A stretch of 18,175 nucleotides of DNA from Candidatus Adiutrix sp. (GCA_031283395.1 JAITBV010000025.1:1-18175), one strand, 5' to 3'. Shown: positions 1 through 7,325, numbered from the stretch's first letter. Numbers and translations: made by a program. The notes: generated by a model not told the origin, from the letters alone.

Positions 1-1622
1 CAGTTGGGGCAGCCCCGGCCTTCATAGAGCTGGACCGAGCCGACCTGGCCGCGGTCGAAGCCGACCTCGATGAGCTTGTTGGCGGGCAGGGGCTTCATGG
101 GCTGCTTGCAGTTGGGGCAAATGCGCCGCAAAAGGCGCTGGGCGGTGCAGAGGACCAGGGCCGCGGCCACGTTGAAGGGGGGCACCCCCATGTCCACCAG
201 GCGGGTGATGGTGGCCGGGGCGTCGTTGGTGTGGAGGGTGGACAGGACCAGGTGGCCGGTCATGGCCGCCTCCACGGCTATTTCGCCGGTCTCCAGGTCG
301 CGGATCTCGCCAATCATGCATATGTCCGGGTCCTGCCGCAGGAAGGCTTTGAGGGCCTTGGCGAAGGTCATGCCCACTTCCTTGATAACGTTGACCTGGT
401 TGACGCCGGAGAAGTTGAATTCCACCGGGTCTTCGGCGGTGAGGATCTTGACGTCGTCGGTGTTGCGGAGCGACAGGCAGGAATACAGGGTCACGGTCTT
501 GCCGCTGCCGGTGGGGCCGGTGACCAGAAAGAGGCCGTTGGGGCGGTAGATGGCGGTCTTCACCTGCTCAAGGTTCTTCTGGGTGAAGCCCAGCTTGCCG
601 AGGTCCACGTTGAGCCCCGACTTGTCCAGGATACGCAGGACCACCGATTCGCCGAACAGGGTCGGAAGGGAGGAAACGCGGAAGTCGATTTCCTTGGTCT
701 TGCTGACACGCATCTTGATGCGGCCGTCCTGGGGCACCCGGCGCTCGGTGATGTCGAGCCTGGACATGATCTTGAGGCGGGCGATGAGGGCGTTTTTTAG
801 TTCCAGGGGCAGGCGGGTGCGCTTGTAGAGGGCGCCGTCTATGCGGTAGCGGACGTAGAACTGCTTTTCAAAAGGTTCTATATGGATGTCCGAGGCCCCT
901 TCGCCGATGGCCTGGATGAGGATCTGGTTGGCCAGGTTGATGATGGTGCTGTTTTCCGCGGAATAGATGTCGCCGCCGACGGCCTCATCCTCGACCTCGC
1001 CGAAGGCGAACTCCTCCTGGGCGTCGGAGATCAGGGCCCCGAGGTTGTCCACGGTGATGGCCCCCTGGTCCGCCTCGCCAACATCCTTGGGGTCTATGGG
1101 TTCGGAGAAGCTCTTGTATTCCTCGTCGCTGATGTTGTAAAGGCGCTGGAAGGTGTCGACTATGAGCTGCCAGGGGGCCACCCCGGGCATGACCTGGAGC
1201 TTGGCCAGAGCCGACATCTCCTCCACCAGCTTGCTGTTGGTGGGCTCCAGCATGGCCACGTAGAGCTTGTTGTCCTTTTTGTTGTAAGGCGCGGCCATAT
1301 ATTTTTTGGCCAGCTCGTAGGGCAGGGCGGCCACGGCCTCGGGCGGCACTTCCCGCTCGCCGAGGTTGACCGTGGGGAAGCTGTATTGGCGCGACAACAC
1401 CGTGGGCACGGTGGCGGCTTCAATGTAGTTTTTCTTGAGCAGGAATTCCGTGACGAAGCTGTGGGGACGGGTCTTGAGCCATTTGGACGCCTCTTCCTGC
1501 TGGCCGCGGGTGATGTGCCCGGCCCGCAGAAGGTAATCGGCCACCATCAGGCGGTAGCTTTCGGCGCTCTGGTCCTTGACCGTGGCGCCCAGCGTCGAGC
1601 CGCGGCGAGTGCTTTCTGCCAT
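1..1622 (-). CDS. pilB: PilB/GspE-family secretion/pilus assembly ATPase (3' end cut by window)
   Basis: Cytoplasmic hexameric ATPase that would power type IV pilus extension or type II secretion. 540 complete codons are visible; the family is about 560-570 residues, so only about 25-30 C-terminal residues are missing. Seen: an N-terminal MshEN/GspE-N-like region (about 20-170), then the ATPase core with Walker A GPTGSGKT (369-376), the Asp box ILTAEDPVEF, Walker B-type MIGEIRD (436-442), the His box LVLSTLHTN, and a zinc-binding CPNC pair (502-505 and 538 to the window edge). The N-terminal domain plus tetracysteine motif fits PilB or GspE and not PilT. The start at 1622 is chosen because AGAGGGG lies just upstream. 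An AT-rich stretch upstream holds a good sigma-70-type promoter. No pilin or secretin gene is visible, so PilB versus GspE is not settled; PilB is preferred. Confidence 0.9.
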   Translation of the reverse strand, partial: MAESTRRGSTLGATVKDQSAESYRLMVADYLLRAGHITRGQQEEASKWLKTRPHSFVTEFLLKKNYIEAATVPTVLSRQYSFPTVNLGEREVPPEAVAALPYELAKKYMAAPYNKKDNKLYVAMLEPTNSKLVEEMSALAKLQVMPGVAPWQLIVDTFQRLYNISDEEYKSFSEPIDPKDVGEADQGAITVDNLGALISDAQEEFAFGEVEDEAVGGDIYSAENSTIINLANQILIQAIGEGASDIHIEPFEKQFYVRYRIDGALYKRTRLPLELKNALIARLKIMSRLDITERRVPQDGRIKMRVSKTKEIDFRVSSLPTLFGESVVLRILDKSGLNVDLGKLGFTQKNLEQVKTAIYRPNGLFLVTGPTGSGKTVTLYSCLSLRNTDDVKILTAEDPVEFNFSGVNQVNVIKEVGMTFAKALKAFLRQDPDICMIGEIRDLETGEIAVEAAMTGHLVLSTLHTNDAPATITRLVDMGVPPFNVAAALVLCTAQRLLRRICPNCKQPMKPLPANKLIEVGFDRGQVGSVQLYEGRGCPN

Positions 1623-1692
1623 ATCCGAACCCCTCTTCGGCAACGGCTGGTCAGCCGGTTTTATGAGATACTCCAGATAGAAATCCGAGTCT

Positions 1693-1721
1693 ATTTTACT
1701 ATATTATTCGATAATATTCAA
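1693..1721 (-). promoter_or_regulatory. Sigma-70-type promoter of pilB with a palindrome in the spacer
   Basis: Reading the minus strand, -35 TTGAAT (1721-1716) and -10 TAAAAT (1698-1693) are separated by exactly 17 nt. The spacer and -35 edge contain an inverted repeat, ATATTAT-TCG-ATAATAT (1701-1717), which could be an operator. The stretch is AT-rich against a GC-rich background and lies about 70 nt upstream of the pilB start. Confidence 0.65.
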
Positions 1722-1741
1722 GAATGTTCAAGCTGGACTCC

Positions 1742-1786
1742 AAAAAGACCGGCCGCGGGCCAATAAGGCCCGCGGCCGGTCTTTTT
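1742..1786 (-). terminator. Perfect 20-bp-stem intrinsic terminator
   Basis: Arms at 1742-1761 and 1767-1786 are perfectly complementary over 20 bp, around a 5-nt AATAA loop. The outermost five pairs are A:T, so a U-tract follows the GC-rich stem on either strand. It sits 18 nt beyond the stop of the OmpA-type gene (1805-3487) and upstream of the pilB promoter, so it should insulate pilB from read-through. By symmetry it could also stop antisense transcription from the opposite direction. Confidence 0.9.
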
Positions 1787-1804
1787 GGGGTTTTTCGGGC
1801 GGGG

Positions 1805-3487
1805 TTACCGGGCCTGGGGCGCGGCTCCGACGTGGAATTCGACCCGGCGGCTGCGGGCCCGGCCCTCCTCGGTGCCGTTGTCGGCCACCGGCCGGTCCTT
1901 GCCGTAGGAGGTCACGGACAGTTTTCCGGCCGGCACGCCTTCATTGACGAGGATGTCGGCCACGGCCTGGGCCCGCCGGCGGCCCAGGTCCAGGTTGAAT
2001 TCCTGGGAACCCACGTTATCGGTGAAGCCGGCTATGACCACCTGGTCTCCCTGGGCCACCTGTTCCCGGATGAGGCGGGCGGCCTCTACCAGCCGAGGCC
2101 GGAATTCGGCCTTGACCACGGCCTGGCCGAAATCAAAGAACTGGGAATAGGCGGCTATCCAGCAGCCGCGCTCGTCCACCTCGGCGCCCGGAGGCGCGTT
2201 GCGGCAGAGGTCGTCGCCGGGGCCGAAAATGGTCAACATCATGTTTTCAAAAGCCTGGTCGCTGGCCAAAAGAGAACAGATATTCCAGGCCTGGCCTCCG
2301 CCAGTCCGGGCCAGGTTTTTGGCCAGCCGCTCGGCCTCGATCTGGCGGGTGACGTAAAAGGAGTGCCAGACCAGGACCGGGCCATCGTGGCGGCGGGCGT
2401 TCTCCACGGTCTGGAGGGGCTGGCCGGAGCCTCCCGATTCCTCGAAATCCGAAAAGGTCAGCACGGCCTTGGGGCCGGGCAGGCCCTGAAGGTCGGCTTC
2501 GGCGCCGGTGAGACCGGCGCTCAGGGGCGTTATGGAGTTGGCCGCGGCCAGCCGGGATATGGAGTTTTCAAAGCCATCGCGGCTGTATTGGGCCGGGCCG
2601 AAATACAGGGTGGTGAAATCGTCACGGGTGAGGACGGGTTTATAGCCGAAGACCCGGAAGGCCGCCTGGTAGGGATGCCCGGGGATGCGGCGGTTCATCT
2701 TGCGGACCAGCCGGGTCACGGCCTCCTCTTTGGTGAGGCCCTGGCAGACCCCGGGGCGGCGCATGCTGGAGGACAGGTCCACCAGGAATTCAAAGGAGGC
2801 CAGGCTCCCGCGGGCAGCGGGCTGGGAGCCATCGCCGGCTGAAGGCGCCGTGGGGGCCAGGCCCGGCAGGTCGTCCCCGGGGGAAAGCCCCGGGGGCAGG
2901 CCGGGGGCCGCGGCCGGCGCGGCTTCCGTTTGGCCATAGGTGGGCGGGCCGCCGGCCGCGCCGGGCCCGGCTATCCCGGAGTCGCCTGGCTGGGATACGC
3001 CGGTCAGGCCGGTGAGGTTCCGGGCCTGCTCCGGGCTGACCGGTTCGCCGTAAGTCGGGGTCTCGGCCACCGGCAGATCGGCCGGCGCGGCCGGGAGCCC
3101 GGCGATGGATTCCCCGCCGCTCAAAACGGGAGTATCCGGTATTTCGGTCCCGAGCCGGGGCTGGTCGGAACCGGGTTCGGCCGCCTGTTCCGGCTGGACG
3201 TTTTTGACCAGGAATTCCTTTATGGTCCCGTTTTTCTTCAGAGCCGCCGCCGCCGCCGCCGCGTCGGCCTCGGTCTCGAAGGGGCCCACATAGACCCGGT
3301 GCCGGGTCTGGCCGTCAGCGGACTCTTCGGTCCGGCTCAAGGCAGGCACCCCCTGGCTGAAAAGCCGGGCGGCTTCCTTTTCCGCCATCGCGGCCTCCTG
3401 GACCGACATGACCTGGACCAAGACCTCGGCCGGCGCCGGCGCGGCCGCGAATATCAGGAAAAAAGCTGAAATAAAAATCAGGCGCAT
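1805..3487 (-). CDS. Secreted SPOR / VWA-like / OmpA-domain envelope protein
   Basis: 560 residues. Seen: a Sec signal peptide (1-20, cleavage probably after AAAPAPA), then a SPOR-like region (about 21-97, with RHRVYVGPF), a Pro/Gly/Ala-rich linker (100-228), a von Willebrand A-like region starting FEFLVDLSSSM with DxSxS metal-site residues D237/S239/S241, and an OmpA-like C-terminal domain (about 437-553) with GFTDNVGS and RRRAQAV, the positions that normally contact diaminopimelate in peptidoglycan. SPOR and OmpA domains both bind cell-wall glycan or peptide, so the protein should be periplasmic and wall-bound at two points, with the VWA-like part available for protein binding. The start is supported by the signal peptide; the Shine-Dalgarno is weak. 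Single-gene unit with its own promoter and terminator. No specific gene name is recognised. Confidence 0.85.
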   Translation of the reverse strand: MRLIFISAFFLIFAAAPAPAEVLVQVMSVQEAAMAEKEAARLFSQGVPALSRTEESADGQTRHRVYVGPFETEADAAAAAAALKKNGTIKEFLVKNVQPEQAAEPGSDQPRLGTEIPDTPVLSGGESIAGLPAAPADLPVAETPTYGEPVSPEQARNLTGLTGVSQPGDSGIAGPGAAGGPPTYGQTEAAPAAAPGLPPGLSPGDDLPGLAPTAPSAGDGSQPAARGSLASFEFLVDLSSSMRRPGVCQGLTKEEAVTRLVRKMNRRIPGHPYQAAFRVFGYKPVLTRDDFTTLYFGPAQYSRDGFENSISRLAAANSITPLSAGLTGAEADLQGLPGPKAVLTFSDFEESGGSGQPLQTVENARRHDGPVLVWHSFYVTRQIEAERLAKNLARTGGGQAWNICSLLASDQAFENMMLTIFGPGDDLCRNAPPGAEVDERGCWIAAYSQFFDFGQAVVKAEFRPRLVEAARLIREQVAQGDQVVIAGFTDNVGSQEFNLDLGRRRAQAVADILVNEGVPAGKLSVTSYGKDRPVADNGTEEGRARSRRVEFHVGAAPQAR

Positions 3488-3565
3488 TTAGTTATACCGT
3501 CCCTTTCCGACCGCCTTGGGCGGGCCTCGCCGCCTTTCCGGGCCGTTTTTTCAGAATAGGCGGAT

Positions 3566-3594
3566 ATTATAACAAGAAAAGCCGGGCTAGACAA
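3566..3594 (-). promoter_or_regulatory. Sigma-70-type promoter of the SPOR/VWA/OmpA gene
   Basis: On the minus strand, -35 TTGTCT (3594-3589) and consensus -10 TATAAT (3571-3566) are 17 nt apart. The start codon is about 80 nt downstream. A block shared with the other OmpA-type operon (3602-3657) begins 7 nt upstream of the -35. Confidence 0.75.
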
Positions 3595-3601
3595 CCGGGG
3601 G

Positions 3602-3657
3602 TCAAGTTAAGGTGCCCGGCGACCGATAAGAACCATGAGTGCCCTCCCCTGGCCGGG
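3602..3657. repeat. Intergenic repeat, copy 1 (three conserved blocks)
   Basis: Holds TCAAGTTAAGG (3602-3612), GGTGCCCGGCG (3611-3621) and CCCTCCCCTGGCCGGG (3642-3657). The same blocks occur in the same order and orientation at 10475-10546, with different spacing. Both copies lie immediately upstream of a minus-strand promoter of an operon encoding an OmpA-domain protein. This could be a regulator binding region or a dispersed genomic repeat. Confidence 0.5.
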
Positions 3658-3685
3658 GCCGGGGGATTGGTGAACCACGGGCCTT

Positions 3686-3720
3686 CCGGCCCGGATTTTT
3701 CGGGCCGGCTGGTGTATAAT
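3686..3720 (+). promoter_or_regulatory. Possible promoter for the acidic-protein gene, with hairpin
   Basis: A consensus -10 TATAAT at 3715-3720 lies 43 nt before the ATG at 3764. No good -35 hexamer is found 16-18 nt upstream. Instead, the inverted repeat CCGGCCCG (3686-3693) / CGGGCCGG (3701-3708) covers that region, suggesting an activator or repressor site. The promoter is therefore only moderately supported. Confidence 0.4.
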
Positions 3721-3763
3721 ACCGAATAATCAGCCCCCACTATCCACAGACGAGGCGACCACC

Positions 3764-5224
3764 ATGTCCAGAAATCCCGACAATCTCTGCGCCAAACTGG
3801 CCGTTAAAGTCCCCCACCCCGACAGCCTGGTCGAAGTGCGGGTGACGCCCCCGGACAGCAACTTCGAGGTAAAGGTCCTGCCCGGCGAAGAGGTGATAGA
3901 ACTGACCATTCGGCCGGTCGGCAGCCTCATCGAGGTGCGCATCGGCCCGGCGGGCATGGAGTTGAGCGCTGGGCTCGGGGTCTTGCCCGAGGCGGCCCAA
4001 GTCCCGGACGTGGCCGGCGATGAAGAGGACGAGGTGGTCAAGGGCGTCAGCCGGGCCGAATTCGAGGCCATGATGGAAGAGGAACAGGGGGCCGAGGCCC
4101 GGAAATTTCTGGACCACATGGTGGAGATAGAAGAGATCTCCCACGAGGAACACGCGGCGGCGACGGCCCGCGTGGTGACGGTCCATCCCGCCCAACTGCC
4201 TCCGGAACTGGACCCGGCCGATCCGGCCTTCCGGCTGCCTGAAGAGACGCGCAGATTGCTGCTGGACGAAGGCGAGGAGCGGATAGACCCCGGCTTGACC
4301 GAGGCCCTGGCCGATCCGGGCCTGAAATATGTTGAAGCCGAGGCCGCGGAAACCAGCCAGCCCCCGGAAGCCCCGGAGGCTCAGGGGATACCGGAAGCCC
4401 CGGAACCATCGGAGGCCCGGGAGGCGGCGGACCCGGAATTGCCCGAAGCCCCGGAAACTACGGAAGTTCAAGATATGCCGGAAGCCGGGGAGCCGGCCGA
4501 AGCCCCCGGCGAGACGCCGGAAATCCCGCAAGCCCCGGAAGCTATGGAGGCTCAAGAGCCCCCGGAGGCTCCCGGCGAAGACCCGGAAGAATCCCCCGAG
4601 GCTCCGGAAGCCGAGGCCGCGGCGGAGGCCGCGGACAGCGAGGCTTACGAGGAAGACGAAGATTTTGACAAGGTCACCGAGCCCGGGGAAACCTTGCCGG
4701 AGGCGGGGGAGGATGAACCCGGCGGCGCGGCCGGCCCGGCGGCCAGGGCCGCCCTGGCCCGGCTTTCGGCCGCTTTAGGCGAAGAAAGGGCGGCGCTGGA
4801 CAGCGGGCCTTCAGAGGCGGAGCCAGCCCCTGAGGAAGCGGTGGAGCCGCCGGCCGAGGAACCGCCGGCCGAGGAGTTGGCGGATGACGAGCCGCCGGCT
4901 GACGAGTTGGCGGGCGATGAACCGGCGGCCGGGGAGCCGCCCCTTCCCGCCGTCCCGCCGATCAAGCCGGACTCCACGGTGGTGGTGGCCATTTTTAAAG
5001 ACGCGGAACAGGCTGAACCGGCCCCCGTCGCCCCGCCGCCCCTGACCGAGGAGGAGGACCTGGACCTGGGCCCGGTGGAACACGAGGAATTGGCCATCGG
5101 CCCCATTGACGTCAAGGGCCTGGAAGGGGTGGACCTGGACAAGAGCCGCCACTCCGGCACGGTCGTCAAGGCCAAGCCCCTGGTCAAGGCCACTCCCTCG
5201 GGCACCATCGTGCCCGTCTCCTGA
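3764..5224 (+). CDS. Very acidic PEAPE-repeat protein of unknown function
   Basis: 486 residues; family not recognised. Seen: no signal peptide or membrane segment. The N-terminus (about 20-70) is a run of four degenerate 10-13-residue beta-strand-like units of the type LVEVRV..., NFEVKV..., VIELTI..., LIEVRI.... An acidic middle follows, then a long Pro/Glu/Ala tract (about 200-300) built on PEAPE-like units, a second repeat tract (about 365-420; EELADDEPPA/DELAGDEPAA), and a short less-acidic C-terminus ending SGTIVPVS. Most of the chain should be disordered. GAGG sits 8 nt before the ATG. The next gene starts 5 nt after the stop, so the two are probably co-transcribed and translationally coupled. 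The coding potential looks real: start, Shine-Dalgarno and coherent repeats agree. I infer a cytoplasmic spacer, scaffold or polyelectrolyte-type protein, without direct evidence. Confidence 0.75.
   Translation: MSRNPDNLCAKLAVKVPHPDSLVEVRVTPPDSNFEVKVLPGEEVIELTIRPVGSLIEVRIGPAGMELSAGLGVLPEAAQVPDVAGDEEDEVVKGVSRAEFEAMMEEEQGAEARKFLDHMVEIEEISHEEHAAATARVVTVHPAQLPPELDPADPAFRLPEETRRLLLDEGEERIDPGLTEALADPGLKYVEAEAAETSQPPEAPEAQGIPEAPEPSEAREAADPELPEAPETTEVQDMPEAGEPAEAPGETPEIPQAPEAMEAQEPPEAPGEDPEESPEAPEAEAAAEAADSEAYEEDEDFDKVTEPGETLPEAGEDEPGGAAGPAARAALARLSAALGEERAALDSGPSEAEPAPEEAVEPPAEEPPAEELADDEPPADELAGDEPAAGEPPLPAVPPIKPDSTVVVAIFKDAEQAEPAPVAPPPLTEEEDLDLGPVEHEELAIGPIDVKGLEGVDLDKSRHSGTVVKAKPLVKATPSGTIVPVS
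4844..4930 (+). repeat. In-frame tandem repeats inside the acidic-protein gene
   Basis: An imperfect 30-nt tandem pair (4871-4900 and 4901-4930) encodes EELADDEPPA and DELAGDEPAA. It is preceded by 15-nt units encoding EPPAE (4844-4870). Upstream, about 4360-4620, the gene carries looser PEAPE-encoding units. These repeats are coding and in frame, and are prone to length variation by slippage. Confidence 0.7.
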
Positions 5225-5229
5225 ATTTC

Positions 5230-5808
5230 GTGCGTATTTTTCCGGCCCTTCTGGTCCTGGCCGCGCTGGCGGCCACGGCCCTTCCGGCCTGGGCCCAGTA
5301 CGGCCAGCGAAACGCCTTCACTCCCGCGGGCCAGCGCCTTTCAGCGGCCCAGGTGCGGACCGAATTGGAAAACCGCTTGAACCGGAATCCCAATCCGGCC
5401 GACCCGGCCACCATCTGGAACACGGGTTATGATTTTTTCCGCAACTTCCCCCGCAACCAGGACACGGCCAGGGCCATAATGGACGGTTTTCTGGGGACCC
5501 TGCGTGGCCAGAGGGATCCGGACAGGCGCCGGGTCCTGCTCCAGGCGGCCATTTACTGGGAAAAGATCCACGACTACGGCATTATCAATGTGCCGGCGGG
5601 CCAGGATTTCAACACCCGCGACAAAATATACTACGGCGACTATTCCAAGTTCAGCACCCTGGGCCTGGTTCCAGGAGGCCGAAGGCCTCCGGCCCCCACC
5701 ACCCGGGGCGACTGGCCCGGCCGGGTGCTGAACCGGCGGCATCCCTACCAGGGCCGGCCCGACAACCCCTATCCGGGAGCTTACTGGCCCGGCCTCTATC
5801 CGCCGTGA
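5230..5808 (+). CDS. Small exported protein of unknown function
   Basis: 192 residues with a GTG start five bases after the stop of the acidic-protein gene. There is no clear Shine-Dalgarno, so translation probably depends on coupling. Seen: a textbook signal peptide (MRIFPALLVLAALAATALPAWA, cleaved before Q), a soluble mostly helical middle (about 35-115) and a C-terminal tail (about 150-192) rich in Pro, Gly, Arg, Tyr and Trp, ending WPGLYPP. No lipobox Cys, no later membrane segment and no catalytic motif are recognised. It is predicted to be periplasmic or secreted. Pairing with a cytoplasmic-looking acidic partner is unusual. It ends convergently, 25 nt from the diguanylate cyclase gene, with no obvious terminator between them. 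Confidence 0.75.
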   Translation: MRIFPALLVLAALAATALPAWAQYGQRNAFTPAGQRLSAAQVRTELENRLNRNPNPADPATIWNTGYDFFRNFPRNQDTARAIMDGFLGTLRGQRDPDRRRVLLQAAIYWEKIHDYGIINVPAGQDFNTRDKIYYGDYSKFSTLGLVPGGRRPPAPTTRGDWPGRVLNRRHPYQGRPDNPYPGAYWPGLYPP

Positions 5809-5833
5809 GATCCTGTTTTCATGGTGATCCGGT

Positions 5834-6781
5834 TTATTCGCGGCCGCAGACCCGATTGCGGCCGCTGTTCTTGGCTTCGTAGAGGGCCTGGTCCACCCGG
5901 CTGACGAACTTTTCAGTGTCGTCGCCGGGGTGGTGGACGGCGCAGCCGATGCTGACCGTGACCGGGCGGCCCAGCCCGAAATCGTGGCCGGACACCATTT
6001 GACGCAATTTTTCAGCCAGGGTCATGGCCTGCTTCAGGTTGGTGTTGGGGGCGATGACCATGAACTCCTCGCCGCCGTAGCGGACGGGGATGTCGTTGGC
6101 CCGGAGGGAGGACATGAGGATCTCGCCCAACTGGATCAGGACGGCGTCGCCGGTCAGGTGGCCGAAGTCGTCGTTGACGTATTTGAAATGGTCGACGTCC
6201 AGCATGAGCAGGGCCGTGTCCGGGGATTGAGCCCGGTGCTTGAAGGTGTTCCCGGCGGCCAGGCGGTCCTTTAAGATATCGGCGAAAGCCCCCCGGCTGT
6301 AGAGCTTGGTCAGGGCGTCGTGAAGGGCCTTATCCTTGTACTTGTTCAGATCGGTGGTCACCTTTTGCCGGGCCAACAGCTCGTTGCGGGCCTGCCGGAG
6401 AATGCGGGTTCTCTCGTTGTAATCCTCCCGGGCGGCGTGGATGATGATTAGGTTGTTCCCATCCACCCGCAGGGCCGTGGCCAAAAGGGGCACCTCCTGG
6501 TCTCCTTCCAGCCAGTAGCCGGAACTTTTGACCCCGTGAGCCCCCTGGAGGAAGAACGTTTCGGCTTCGCCCAGGAAAAAGTCCAGCATGGGCGAAAAAT
6601 CCCAGGGGCTGGCGCAGGGCGAGCCGTTGGCCGCGGCCGGGAAGAGGGCTGAATAGAAATCCGGCGCCAGGCCGCCGAACTGGTATTGTCCGGGTTGGAC
6701 CTGTTTAAGCACGACCATGTCCAGGGCCCTTAAGACCCTGTCGCTCAAAGCGGCGGCCGGATTTTGGTCCGGCTTTTTCAT
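5834..6781 (-). CDS. GGDEF diguanylate cyclase with N-terminal PAS-like sensor
   Basis: 315 residues; should make cyclic-di-GMP from two GTP. Seen: an N-terminal sensor-like region (about 16-120), a linking helix (about 121-150) and a full GGDEF domain (about 152-315) with LDVDHFK metal-binding region (D195), signature GGEEF (236-240), and an RAND inhibitory site (R227, D230) five residues before the signature, as in feedback-inhibited cyclases. No EAL domain or membrane segment, so it is soluble. The start codon overlaps the stop of the upstream GTPase gene by one base (TAATG), indicating translational coupling. It is the last gene of the four-gene operon, which makes it the probable output of the GTPase module. 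The sensor ligand is unknown; the PAS assignment is by general pattern only. Confidence 0.93.
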   Translation of the reverse strand: MKKPDQNPAAALSDRVLRALDMVVLKQVQPGQYQFGGLAPDFYSALFPAAANGSPCASPWDFSPMLDFFLGEAETFFLQGAHGVKSSGYWLEGDQEVPLLATALRVDGNNLIIIHAAREDYNERTRILRQARNELLARQKVTTDLNKYKDKALHDALTKLYSRGAFADILKDRLAAGNTFKHRAQSPDTALLMLDVDHFKYVNDDFGHLTGDAVLIQLGEILMSSLRANDIPVRYGGEEFMVIAPNTNLKQAMTLAEKLRQMVSGHDFGLGRPVTVSIGCAVHHPGDDTEKFVSRVDQALYEAKNSGRNRVCGRE

Positions 6782-7284
6782 TATACCGTCTCCAGCATGA
6801 GCTTGGCTATGAGTTCAAAGGCCTTTTCCACGTTTTCCCCGGTTTTGGCGCTGACTTCCAGAACTTCACAGCCCTTGTCCCGAAGGGCGCCCAGGACGGC
6901 GTCGCTCACCTGCCATTCGGAGCGGAGGTCTGTCTTGTTTATCAAAAAGAGGTGAGGCGTGCCGGCTCCGGCCACCTTCAGGGCCGACTCCCTCATTTCC
7001 AGGGCCTGGGTCAGGGTGCTCCCGCGGGTGCCGTCTATGACCAGCAAGAGGCCGGAGGCCCCCTTGAGGTAGGAGGTGTTGATATCGCCGTAATCGTCCT
7101 GCCCTTCCAGGTCCCAAAGCATCATATTGAGTTCCCGGCCGTCCAGGGCCAGATTTTTTTTGCTTATCTTAACGCCGACCGTGGACAGGTAGTCGTCTGA
7201 GAACAAAGAATCGACGAAGCGGCGGATCAGCGAGGTCTTGCCCACCGCCATGCTCCCCAACATGCAGATTTTTTTGTTAAGCAT
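6781..7284 (-). CDS. Ras/Rab-like small GTPase
   Basis: 167 residues. GTP-binding switch protein with all G motifs: P-loop GSMAVGKT (10-17), switch-I Thr (T35 in STVGV), G3 DLEGQ (58-62, with Gln at the eukaryotic Rab catalytic position), G4 NKTD (116-119) and G5 SAK (145-147). It lacks any C-terminal Cys for lipidation, as expected in bacteria. It belongs to the Ras-superfamily small GTPases of prokaryotes outside the translation/Era-type families; I cannot tell which subgroup. I chose the ATG at 7284 because AAAGAGG lies 6 nt upstream and the P-loop then falls at the usual distance from the start. An in-frame ATG at 7320 would add 12 residues (MAGQIKKIKRRS), but its Shine-Dalgarno is weak. 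It follows the OmpA/roadblock-like gene and overlaps the GGDEF gene by one base. Confidence 0.92.
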   Translation of the reverse strand: MLNKKICMLGSMAVGKTSLIRRFVDSLFSDDYLSTVGVKISKKNLALDGRELNMMLWDLEGQDDYGDINTSYLKGASGLLLVIDGTRGSTLTQALEMRESALKVAGAGTPHLFLINKTDLRSEWQVSDAVLGALRDKGCEVLEVSAKTGENVEKAFELIAKLMLETV

Positions 7285-7325
7285 TGAACGCCTCTTTATT
7301 TTTTTTATCTGGCCGGCCATCGGCT

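Noticed and set aside
882..2842. Plus-strand open frames of 294 and 372 codons opposite pilB and the OmpA-type gene
   Set aside because: Antisense shadows of recognised genes; one also runs through the terminator hairpin.
4360..4930. CRISPR-like or non-coding tandem repeats
   Set aside because: Repeats are in frame, degenerate and have no unique spacers; they encode Pro/Glu/Ala protein repeats.
5809..5833. Terminator between the convergent exported-protein and cyclase genes
   Set aside because: The 25-nt gap has no hairpin with a U-tract on either strand.
7285..7320. Upstream ATG for the small GTPase at 7320
   Set aside because: It has only a weak ribosome site, while the internal ATG at 7284 has AAAGAGG at the right distance and gives the usual P-loop position. 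It is kept as an alternative.
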